Assembly (NCBI GenBank): GCA_004764695.1
Contig: SMSO01000005.1
Location: 818,501 to 882,500, forward strand
Direction: 5' to 3'
From: Schizochytrium sp. TIO01
Taxonomy: Eukaryota; Sar; Bigyra; Thraustochytrida; Thraustochytriidae
Length of the DNA stretch: 64,000 nucleotides
Within the stretch, counting starts at the first letter, position 1; the number at the start of each line of letters is the position of its first letter. A model generated the notes under the pieces. The model saw only the letters and a program-made list of their open reading frames with translations, ran no database searches and was not told where the DNA came from. The position numbers and the translations under genes were made by a program. Positions 20,156-29,206 of this stretch are shown one piece after another.

Positions 20156-21600
20156 TTTACAAGAATGTCCGCTCTTGCGCAGTGGCCTCTCTTCGACGTC
20201 TGGTACAGGAAAACAAAAAAGTGCTCAAAGAGTTCGCAACACGAAAACAGACGTAGAGAGGAAACAAAGAAGCTATCTGGGAATCACTTTTTTTTAATCC
20301 GCACTCTGATAATGTCCTAATCCTTGAAATAGAACGTGCAGATGTGCGTAGATGATAACAAGGTAAGCGACTAAGCTGCCTTCTATATCTTACTTGCCTG
20401 TAGACTCGAAGTAGACGCGGGAAGACTCTTCACTTTGGATCCCTTTTTAAATAGCTCCAGAAAATCCTGTGTGCCTTTCGCGCCTCAATTAGGTACAGAA
20501 GCACGAGATCATGCACTGTTAAAACTGGAATAAGGAAAAGTGGAGCGTATCTGACAAAATCGCTGATGATGTTGAGGATGATACAAATAGATGATGATAC
20601 AGATGACAACAGTGACACTAAAAGCAACCTTCTCTCTCCCCACCTCTAGATAATGATTTTATTTTTGCCAAAATAAAATCTCTAAACCTATAATAATAAT
20701 TAAAATTGCAACTGACCAAGGTTGATCTCCAACCTTGTAACCTGAGCAAATAAACAAATAGTATATTCTCTCTACCACTGGCCCAAAACCAAATGCCAAC
20801 AAATAAACAAACCTACAACGTTACTCCAAGAAAGTACTGAAGAAAAGACTTGAACAAGGAAAAGGGTCCAAAAGGAGAAGAAAGCAGCGCCTCTCTTATC
20901 CTCCTTTCTTTCCCTCGCCCACCCAGGAATCCGCACCTCGCTCGTCTCGCCTCTTGCGCAGCCACCGCTCTCACGCGCGGATCACCGCGGTCTGGAACCG
21001 GCCCACTGCAGCTCGGGGCGCCACACCTGCAACTCAACCAGTGCGGAAGCGCCTCGAGAGCAAGGACCTCGCGCAACCACAGCGCGCAGCAGAGGATCGG
21101 GCTTTGCCTCTGCTTTGCCTAGCTAGTTTTCCAAAGTCCCTCATTCACTCCTTTTCTCTCTTTTTCCTCTCAAGATCATAGTATCATCATTCTCCCTCCT
21201 TAGTACATACATAGCCAGCCAGAGTAGTTCCCGTTTAAAGAAAGAAAGGCATTCATTCTTTCATGATCTTGCCCGCCTAGCACCTCCTACGCACTGCCTA
21301 GCTACTACAGGCTATCGAAAGGACCTATTTAGTCGCAAGATCATTCGTTTTCACTCTTTTCTAACTTCAAGTTTGAATGAATGAAAAATAAAATGCCTGG
21401 TCACCTACGGACTACTCATAGGGGTCCCTCGTACTCCTAGCGCTAAAATACCGCTTTTTCCTCACTCGACACACCTCTAGCCGTTTCCTTAGCCCTGCAC
21501 TAGGAGCCTCCAGTGATGCGCTGATCTGCATCTTCGCTAAGATTAGCTACGTGCCTGCTATCAATGCCCCAGGTGCTGTCTATCAAATGGTGCATCTTTC
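20156..21600. other. Intergenic, 5' side of CDF gene
   Basis: About 1.4 kb. The first part is the CDF promoter, which includes a TTTTTTTAAT run near 20290. A GC-rich island near 20880-21120 has open frames on both strands (for example 20850-21122) with Arg/Ala/Gly-rich translations and no recognisable protein. I support no gene. Confidence 0.45.
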
Positions 21601-22700
21601 AAGAAACAGCCTAGCTAGCCGGATGACAGGCAGAGAGAGCCCAGTGCCATGCATGACCGTGTCAGCCTTCGCTCCAACCCTGCCGCGTGGCATTTCAATG
21701 GCTGTGCGTTTTGTGAAGTTGTGATCCTTGTGACTTAAGTTAGGGCGCGACTGTTAATGGCGCTTTTCTACAGCGGATTGAACCAACCCAATCGCGCTTT
21801 CTTTCGTTCAAGGCTGTTGGTACGGTGCGCTAGCGGCCGCCTAATGACCCGTACCGAATTCGCCAACAGCATGGAATTGGCTCGTGCAAACGTGGGGAAC
21901 CCGTTAGTCACCGTTTAGTGTAAATAATAGTAGTTGGCGTGAGGTCACTGGAGACTCGATCTTTCTGAGTCACTCATTTGTCCATTCAGCGCCCCTTTGA
22001 GAGGGTTCTCGTTTCTCGCAGGCAGTCGGTTACCTTGCGTCATCAAGACCATTACAACCATCACAAACTCACAATCACCGGCGACTCTTTACAATCATGG
22101 AGCCACTGACTGACTGGAGTGACCGGGTGACTTCGATCCGGAATCCCGGTGTCTATCTTCATGCGCTCCAGTGCCAGTGGGATTTACCGCCGCACTCAGG
22201 TCCCAATAATGAGTTGCGCTCGGTCCCTCCACTCCTATCAGAAACCTTATTCAGCTAAGCGACTCTTGGTACTGTTAACCAGGACCGTACTCACGTGAGG
22301 CGGATAACCTACTTGTAGAGACGCTCAAAGTGGAGTATATGTTTATAGTTGACTTGATATGGATTATAACCTAGTTGAATATCTGCCGTAAGTGAGCTAT
22401 AGGCTTGCCTCCACTCGATGCGGCACTAGTGGCCTTAGCAGTCCCTTAACTCCTTCTTTCAATTGAGCAATATGGAGAAGAACCCCAGAATTCGCCTTCA
22501 AGGCGGGGTCGAAGTTGCCGACTCCCTCTTCCCATCACAAGTCGGGGCCTCACGTGACACTGATCTGTGTCGCTGACTAGCCATGTCGCTCCACCGAAGA
22601 CCGTTGAGAATTTGCAACCCGTTGCTAGCTCCTCCTGTTTAAATCCAAATGGCACACCAAATAAATACCTCGACTCCCCAATGATGTGATGTGATTGATA
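21601..22700. other. Hairpin-rich non-coding segment
   Basis: About 1.1 kb of balanced base composition without coding frames and with several inverted repeats. GCTGTTGG at 21813-21820 pairs with CCAACAGC at 21863-21870, and TACGG/CCGTA pairs inside it. TCACCGG at 22075-22081 pairs with CCGGGTGA at 22123-22130, with ACTC/GAGT nested inside. ACCGGG and CCCGGT frame the next loop, near 22122-22170. CGCCTT-C-AAGGCG lies near 22494. It could hold a structured RNA, but it matches no RNA family I recognise (no tRNA boxes, no U6 or 5S signature). Confidence 0.3.
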
Positions 22701-23302
22701 CGAGCGCCTACCTACTAGTACTGATGTATGGCGTAGCTAAGCACTCTTAACAGAGCCTATTCATCACCTAGCTAGCTCACCACTGCCGACCTCCCTTTTC
22801 AAGCAAGAAAAGCTCAATTAATTAATACGTAGGCAGGCAGGCACCTAGGGGTTATCTAGGCCGCAGTAGAGCAGTCAGCGCAGCTGGAACAACTAGAACA
22901 TAGCGAACCAAGCGAAACAAGTGGGTTATACGGCACGTCCACTATAGGCTAATTGGAGCGATACAATAGACAATCGTCTTCTCGCATACTAGGTAAACAA
23001 CGAGCGAATGAAGAAATGAATGAACGAACGTACTCCTATGCTGGAGTATCTAACTACTATCCGTCGCTACCAAGCAACAGAGCCAAGGCAATGCGCTATA
23101 TAGAGTAGCGGTGGGTAGGTGAGTACTAGTGCCCATGTAAACGATGTAATATTGAGGCAGTATATAGAAATGCTAAGCAGAGGAAAGAATGGGAAGAGAA
23201 TAAGGCGGAGAAAGAAAAGAGAGAAAGAGAGGGAAAGAAAGGGAGGAGAGCAGCAGAGCCGAGCGTGAAGAGCGTAAGCGAGCAGCGCCAAGAGACGCAA
23301 CC
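22701..23302. other. Promoter-side region of bL33m with polypurine tract
   Basis: About 600 bp upstream of the bL33 gene. A polypurine tract of nearly 100 bp (about 23175-23265, almost only G and A on the plus strand) ends about 35 bp before the start codon, so it is probably in the core promoter or 5' UTR. Farther upstream is non-coding DNA with short TAGC and GGCA repeats. Confidence 0.45.
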
Positions 23303-23760
23303 ATGGCCAAGGTACGTGAGGTATAGGGAGAAATTGTGAGCGCTGCGTCCGCGTGGGCCCCTGAATGGTCAGGCAGCGGTCTAGTGGTAAGATGCACAGG
23401 ACGGGATGAGACTGACGACAATGGTGTGGCCACTGCTTCTTTGTTTGGTTTTACTGCTGCTGCTGCTTTTCTTTTGGTATGCGCTGTGTGGTGGACTCTA
23501 CGTTGATCTCAATCTGCGTTCATCTGTGGCGGGCTCTGCGTTGGGTTTCCTCTCGACTGTGGAATGTGAAATTTGCGAGTGCACAGGGACGGCGGATTCT
23601 GATCAAAATGGCCAGCACGGCCGGCACGGGCTTCTATTACACCACCGCGAAGAACCCAACAAACGCACCGCAGAAGCTCGTGCTCAAGAAGTACGACCCT
23701 ATTGTGCGCCGCCACGTCTTGTTCACTGAGACCAAGCTCCCCAGCGGTAAGAAGCGATAA
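23303..23760 (+). CDS. mrpl33: Mitochondrial large-subunit ribosomal protein bL33
   Basis: Two exons, 23303..23311 and 23587..23760, give a 60-residue protein, a normal bL33 length. Exon 1 is only ATG GCC AAG in a good start context (ACCATGG). Exon 2 continues [20 protein letters not shown] and later [19 protein letters not shown], the bL33 signature. Bacterial and mitochondrial bL33 proteins share the ILxKxxSTAGTGF block, so the Met at 23608 is internal and a start there would lose ten residues. bL33 sits near the E site of the large subunit. In eukaryotes the nuclear gene usually serves the mitochondrial ribosome; a plastid role cannot be excluded from sequence alone. The basic N-terminus may be part of the import signal, though no long presequence is seen. 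The stop is followed by a pyrimidine-rich 3' region. Confidence 0.92.
23312..23586 (+). other. Intron of bL33 gene (275 bp, after codon 3)
   Basis: The donor is AAG|GTACGT at 23312 and the acceptor is GTGCACAG|GG ending at 23586. It is phase 0. Splicing restores the conserved bL33 N-terminus, which is the main evidence. Its placement three codons after the start resembles introns known to enhance expression in ribosomal-protein genes of many eukaryotes. Confidence 0.88.
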
Positions 23761-24176
23761 GTATACATTTTTCACCCTTTCTTTACATAACTTCGACAAT
23801 TTGTTTCGTTTCTTTTTCCTTAGCAGCGTCGTCAAAAGCTTGGCAAGCTTCGTGATCCTAGCTATCTCCTCTAAACTGGCAGCAAGAAGAAACACTCTGT
23901 TCTGCCTGGGATCATGCACATAAGTTGGTAGACTTTAAATTGGTTTGAGGTTTACTGTGACTATGACTAAATTTAAGATCGCTGCTGTCTTGTTTGAAAG
24001 GACATTCATGCCTAATCCCTTCCCAGGGAGGAGGTTTGCTTGGAACTTTTATTCTTGGTTTTATGTGGAGCTCATGACTAATACTACTACTACTATTTCT
24101 CCCTCTCGTCCCCTGTTTTTAGGTGTTGTCAAAACCAGCATCGATCGAGAGTGTGACCATCATTTGTCCTGCTCCT
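23761..24176. other. Convergent intergenic region
   Basis: 416 bp between the 3' ends of the bL33 gene and the EF-hand gene. It is T-rich on the plus strand just after the bL33 stop. There is no further coding signal. Confidence 0.5.
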
Positions 24177-27158
24177 TCATGTGGAAGATGACATGGACTT
24201 GTTACGCATTCGCAGTACAGCAGAAAGTTCACCCATTAAGCCTCCAGCAACAGCAGCAGCTGCTGGAGGTGCCCCACGAGGGAGTTTGTTAGGTGTTTGA
24301 AATGGAGGAGCATGTGAGACTTTCTTGTCAGGAGTTATGGGATCATTTTTGTCTGATGTCGCTGACTTCTGAGCACATTGCTTGATGAGCTGGGATACAG
24401 CTGATCCTCTACGTTGCCTAGGCGACCTTGCCTGTTTGGAATCCTCGCTTTGTTTGACCTCTACCTCATCACCACTATCATCGTCATGAAAAGCCTTAAG
24501 CTCACGTGCGATCTTCACTAAAGTGAGCTGCGGGTTGCCATGAGATGAAGACGCTGAGCGTGTGTCAACATCTGTATTTGGTTGTTGCTGACCTTCATCT
24601 GCCGTTGTTCTATCTGTTCCAATCACAGATGCCTTGCGCCGTAACTCGCTAAAAAAGTCTTGTGGCATAACTGCCTTGCGAGGGGCGGGGGGTGGTGCTG
24701 CCGAAGTCTTTTTCTGCAAGGCCGCATTTAGAGCTTCCTGTAAAGGGGGAATAATAGGTAATGGAGACGTGCTTCTGCGTAGGGTTCGAACAGGCGCTTG
24801 CTCTTGAGATGTGCTTTCCTCTTGTTTAGATCGTGGACAGTTCTCAGAATTCGCCGACGACGTAGAAGTTACAGGAGCGTCATACGCTGGGTTTCTTTGG
24901 TGTGCCTTTGGTAAAGACCCTGCCTCCAATTTCTTGATCATATCTTGTAATGTATTAAGAACTCCGTCACGCCAAGCAGCCTTCTTGCCATCACCATCAG
25001 CACCAAATTCCAAAGGTAGGCAAGCATAGACCGCGCGAACCTCCCGCAAGTCAAGTCCTTGGGTTGAAAATGTACCGCAAAGGTCTGCAATGTGCATTCG
25101 TGCAATCTCCTCTTGCTCCATGTGAATTAGACGAAGCGCTTTACGCTGGAAGACACGTTTAGCCAATGCAGCAGGGAGTTTAAATACTTCACGAAGGTCA
25201 CTCATGGCTGTGCCTTGCGCAATACATGGCGGGAAGATAGCTCGAAGCTCTTCTAAGGCTTCGTTATTCGCAGTAATATTGTTATCTTCCCACTCTTGCT
25301 TGAGCCTAGCTTCGCGCTCTTTATAGTCTTTGTGATTTCGAACAATTTTGTCTAGCATCTCAAATTTGTCAGAAGCAGCTGCTGACTCGCTCGGGTCCTC
25401 ACTCATCATCTGTGGAATCAGATCTTTCATTTTAAGCTCAGCATCCTCCAAGGTGCCATCCCAATCAAGATCCTCCATGTCTCCAAGGTCTAGAGCGTCT
25501 TCAAGTGCTTTCAACTTTGTTAGGACGATCTCATGCTCCTCAAGCGTAACATATCCACTTGGTGCTTCGCCTTTAGTAGCTCGCTTTCCAGGAGATGATG
25601 GCAATGTACCTTTGGCTGTTTTGTTGTCACGATTTTGTTCAAAGCTACTGTGACTAGATTGACTGCTCCTATCGCTATCACTTGAGTATTCTTCAGATTC
25701 ACTGGCTACTTCTGGTTCTAAGGAAATCCCAAGTTTCTTGCTCGAATCGTTGTGCTCCTTTGCGGCTGTGGCAACTGCCTTACGAACGGTTTCAAGTTCG
25801 CATTGACGAATCGGAGCCTTAAAGGTCACACTGTGGCGGTTTGACCCGCTTGCGTGTAGTCTTGCCAGAACACCAGGCCACCCAACACCATGTTGGACTA
25901 CATCCGCAAAAAGGCTAATAAACTCAAGAATCTCAAGCTGGGCTACCTTTCGTCTTCTTTGGTTTCGGCAAATGTCACGGAATAGAGAAAAGGTAGACTC
26001 TTCTTGCATAAAGTTTTCTGCACAGTACGAATTATTACTGGAAGATTTTTTACAATTTCCCATTCTTCCTTCATTTGTTCTGGAATTTTCTGCAAGCAAA
26101 AGTCGCTTACGGGCAGAGAATGTAAGGTTACGTTGTGAGTTCCCTTGGAGACTTTGTTTTGATTGCCGTGCCTTATATGAACGCAAGAATCGCCTAGGAA
26201 AAAGAAACCGGTCAAGCAGTGGAACTAAATTCTGGGGAGTAGAAGTTTTTGTGAAGAGGTCACTTTTCACAAATATTCTTGTAAGACACTCTGTAAACCC
26301 AGGTAGGTCCAGTACACGTGTGAACACTTGACTTTGCTGCCCCAAGTTGCATAAGCAATCCTCCCATGTGAATTCTTGTAGGGTCTCGTAAAAGGCATCC
26401 TGTAAAGACACCTGCGAGACATATTCAGGAAAAATGTCAAGATCCTTGAGCATGCGTCGAAAGTTCTTTAGTGTCAAGTCTCCTCGTGGAGCATAATTTG
26501 AAAACAAAGCTCCAAGTCCTGGCTTCGTGTCTTTGGAGTTTAGCCAGCGTAAAATTGCTGGCTCAGATAAGCTTACCATATGGAAGCCAATTCGCTTGCG
26601 CGCTGCTAAAGGTAGCAAATGCATATATGTGAACGTTTGGCATGGTTTACTCTCATGCTCATACGTAAGGTGCGCGAGCCGATGTACACAAAATCCGAAA
26701 GCTTCGTATGACAGTGTTGTAGGTTTACATGCCTCCTCTGAATCCTTTTCTTCCACATCAAAATCGTCATCATAGTAACTTTCACAGTCGCCGAATTCGT
26801 CTTCTGTTCGCAACTTCATCTCGTCCTGGTCCGCCCTGAGTTGAAGGCTAACCTTACTGCGGTATGGTCCAGGATTTTGTCGCAGGCGTTGTCTACCAAG
26901 AGCTTGTCGTCTAGCAGCTCGTCGCCTGGCTTGTGCATCTGCCCCACGAGCTTTTGCGTTTGCTTTGGTAACAAAGCACTGCTCTTCAAGGCCAGACTCG
27001 AAGATGCGAATACTCCTCGACTTTGTCACTGTAAGTATACTACAATCTCGTACAAAAAGTAGCCAAGACTGCAACGTTACCGGCGCATAGGCGGCGAATA
27101 TCTCGCTACGCAGTCCGGTAAGTTTGACATCGTGCGATTTGAGAATCCTGTGCTCCAT
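24177..27158 (-). CDS. Unrecognised 993-residue protein with EF-hand and WH2-like tail
   Basis: 993 residues from the ATG at 27158, intronless. I do not recognise the family. An Arg/Ala/Gln-rich basic region (about 68-105) and an acidic patch (about 115-140) come first. A helical region with EF-hand-like spacing follows, about 145-300 (GDLTLKNFRRMLKDLDIF, then FTWEDCLCNL). A canonical calcium-binding loop is seen near 563-574: DLDWDGTLEDAE has acidic residues at positions 1, 3, 5, 9 and 12 and Gly at 6. The C-terminal third is Ser/Pro/Gln-rich and disordered. The last 25 residues contain GLMGELSAVLRMRNK, which resembles an actin-binding WH2 or similar short helix, though only loosely. A calcium-responsive cytoskeletal or scaffold protein is a reasonable guess, not a finding. 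Confidence 0.75.
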   Translation of the reverse strand: MEHRILKSHDVKLTGLRSEIFAAYAPVTLQSWLLFVRDCSILTVTKSRSIRIFESGLEEQCFVTKANAKARGADAQARRRAARRQALGRQRLRQNPGPYRSKVSLQLRADQDEMKLRTEDEFGDCESYYDDDFDVEEKDSEEACKPTTLSYEAFGFCVHRLAHLTYEHESKPCQTFTYMHLLPLAARKRIGFHMVSLSEPAILRWLNSKDTKPGLGALFSNYAPRGDLTLKNFRRMLKDLDIFPEYVSQVSLQDAFYETLQEFTWEDCLCNLGQQSQVFTRVLDLPGFTECLTRIFVKSDLFTKTSTPQNLVPLLDRFLFPRRFLRSYKARQSKQSLQGNSQRNLTFSARKRLLLAENSRTNEGRMGNCKKSSSNNSYCAENFMQEESTFSLFRDICRNQRRRKVAQLEILEFISLFADVVQHGVGWPGVLARLHASGSNRHSVTFKAPIRQCELETVRKAVATAAKEHNDSSKKLGISLEPEVASESEEYSSDSDRSSQSSHSSFEQNRDNKTAKGTLPSSPGKRATKGEAPSGYVTLEEHEIVLTKLKALEDALDLGDMEDLDWDGTLEDAELKMKDLIPQMMSEDPSESAAASDKFEMLDKIVRNHKDYKEREARLKQEWEDNNITANNEALEELRAIFPPCIAQGTAMSDLREVFKLPAALAKRVFQRKALRLIHMEQEEIARMHIADLCGTFSTQGLDLREVRAVYACLPLEFGADGDGKKAAWRDGVLNTLQDMIKKLEAGSLPKAHQRNPAYDAPVTSTSSANSENCPRSKQEESTSQEQAPVRTLRRSTSPLPIIPPLQEALNAALQKKTSAAPPPAPRKAVMPQDFFSELRRKASVIGTDRTTADEGQQQPNTDVDTRSASSSHGNPQLTLVKIARELKAFHDDDSGDEVEVKQSEDSKQARSPRQRRGSAVSQLIKQCAQKSATSDKNDPITPDKKVSHAPPFQTPNKLPRGAPPAAAAVAGGLMGELSAVLRMRNKSMSSST

Positions 27159-27495
27159 TGTCTAGGTTCTTTTAACGAGTTGGGCAAGAACCTGTGCCAG
27201 GCAGTCAACCAAAACCTATTCGATTCGTCTCCGTATGTGGATCAAATTGACGCCAAGGCGTACATAGATGAACTGATATGTGATTGCTTGTTATGGAGCA
27301 GCGAATATGACGCAACTCTGTCGGAAAGCCCCTTTGAGGAGCTGTCTTACGCCCTGTGCTTTTGTCAATGTCCTAATCGAAGAGGCAGTCCAGATATCTG
27401 ACAGTACTAACGTCTACAAAGTCGTAGATGATTTGTTTGGTTTCACTATGAATGAGCAGACGAGGCTACCCGGATACAGAATGTTTACTATCTAA
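27063..27495 (+). pseudogene. Possible frameshifted coding remnant
   Basis: Two plus-strand frames read as one protein if joined. The first is open from 27063 (best part 27150-27370: GKNLCQAVNQNLF, DAKAYIDELICDCLLW, SPFEELSYALCF). The second, +1 relative to it, continues to a stop at 27490-27492 (VNVLIEEAVQISDS, YKVVDDLFGF). Neither frame contains a usable ATG, and the first overlaps the start of the minus-strand EF-hand gene. It could be a pseudogene, a last exon with a sequencing error, or chance. No family is recognised. Confidence 0.25.
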
Positions 27496-29206
27496 GGTGC
27501 AGATCATCCACTCTCTTTTTCTAATTGCAAAATCGCACCACCTACTACCCCATATGATAAGGAAAAGACTAAGCATATATGCAAAAACACTAGCTACTTT
27601 AATGCGCGTGCTTTGGCTTTTGTGAGAAGTTACATGTTGGTATCCGTTGGATCATTTCGTGCACGATATAGGAAAGGGTCTGAGCTATAGATTGAACATA
27701 GTCCTACTTAGTGAAAACTTCTAGGTATATGCTCTGTGTCAAAAACGTTGAAAAATGGACTATTCTCTTCACGGTAGGCAGTGAAAAGGTAGTAGCTTTG
27801 CACCAGGAAATATTCTTGAGTTTTGAATTTCCAGTCTTGCCACTTTGGTGAGTAATTTGTATCTTTAACTAAAAGATACGAACTTTTGCGCAAACGATAT
27901 CGCGAGAGCATGAAAGGTCTCGTGGCTAGGAATAAGGCTTCTTACAGTACCAGGATTACCTTGCCGTGGTGAAGCTATTGTTTTTTATTAATGAAGAAAA
28001 TCTTTGCGCTGGTGTGCCAATAGAACTATAGCTAAGAACTTCTATCATGGTGAAGCTTTATTTAAGATTCTGGCATCACGATTGTGCAGTTGATTGCGCT
28101 CGCCTCCATATATCCTTTAAGTTTTAATATGTAATAGTACACTGGGTGCATCGTGAAGCCCTTTCTTCTTCTCCACGGAGGCCCAATTCTGGCGACTCTT
28201 TTAGTTTCGTAGCAGGAGCAAAGCATCAAAATTTACTACTCCTGCTTCTCAAATATAACAGGGAGACACGTAGAGATGATTCTTGTGATCATCTCAGATG
28301 TGAAGTCCTGTTCGCTCTATTTCTGAATTTGCACCGAGAATTTTCTTCAGAATATAGCTAAAGCGATTGATACATCATGATCTCTTTTTTCTGACTCGGG
28401 TCTCAAATCATGTAGGGGAGTGAGTTCTGGGCCAGCTTATGCGTGGTAGGACATATCGTCGCCACACTCTGCAAAGCCGTTCACTTCCTTTTCTACGCGT
28501 TTGACTTGACTTAGATACGCACTCGTATTTTAATTAAAACTTTTATAAATTTGTATTTTTATGAATAAATTATAAATAACTTAAAAACTTCTTATTTTTT
28601 TTTTTTTTTTTTTTTTAATTTATAATTTTCAATGAGCGTATGGTTGTGGGTGGTGCACATAATATCATGCAGGAATGCGCGAAAAGAATGCGATAGAGTC
28701 GTTACTAGGAGTCTGTGCTTTATGGAAGCTGTTGTCGAATACGACAATGGCGAATTCGTGTTTTTCACAAACTTTGATGTATGCGTCATGGTCGCCAGCT
28801 CTAAGTCAGTAAAGAGTCAATCTTGTCTTGCCCTGAGGCTTCAACTTCCGTGAATATGCGTGCTACCCGTGAATGCCATGTCGCAAAATTTCTGTATTGG
28901 AGGTCACTTTTTTTTTTGTCAATATAAAAGCGCATTCTACGCAGGACACTCACTCTCAGAGGCTGGCTATGTACTCCTAAAAATCCTTCTTTTTAAGTAG
29001 AAGTCAGAGTAATCAGTAGGGGTAGTATATACTATCTTATCATAAGAATAGTAGTGCTTAGTAGATACTAGTCCCATGGGTTGGCTTTGCCAAAGCAGAA
29101 CTGTAATTGCCAGGGATACTGATACACCACAGAAGAGAACATACCACTGTAATCCACGTCATAACACGTCATAACCCGAGATTGCTTCTGCAATAGCAAC
29201 TTCAAG
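27496..29206. other. Intergenic, AT-rich
   Basis: 1.7 kb without a supported gene. A minus-strand ATG frame at 27708-27911 (67 codons, aromatic-rich, for example QDWKFKTQEYF) has some coding character but is too short to call. A run of exactly 22 T lies at 28595-28616 inside a very AT-rich segment. The last part holds the promoter of the reductase gene. Confidence 0.45.
28595..28616. repeat. T22 homopolymer
   Basis: Twenty-two consecutive T on the plus strand in an AT-rich island. Two other runs of exactly the same length occur at 56171 and 60569. Confidence 0.95.

Noticed and set aside
22446-22655. Minus-strand open frame starting MPFGFK
   Set aside because: Starts with GTG, is short, and overlaps the hairpin-rich segment; the resemblance to reverse transcriptase MPFG is only four residues.
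23366-23440. tRNA-like GCGGTCTAGTGGTAAGATG
   Set aside because: Resembles a tRNA D-arm, but no T-loop (GGTTCRA) follows within tRNA distance and the segment lies inside the bL33 intron.
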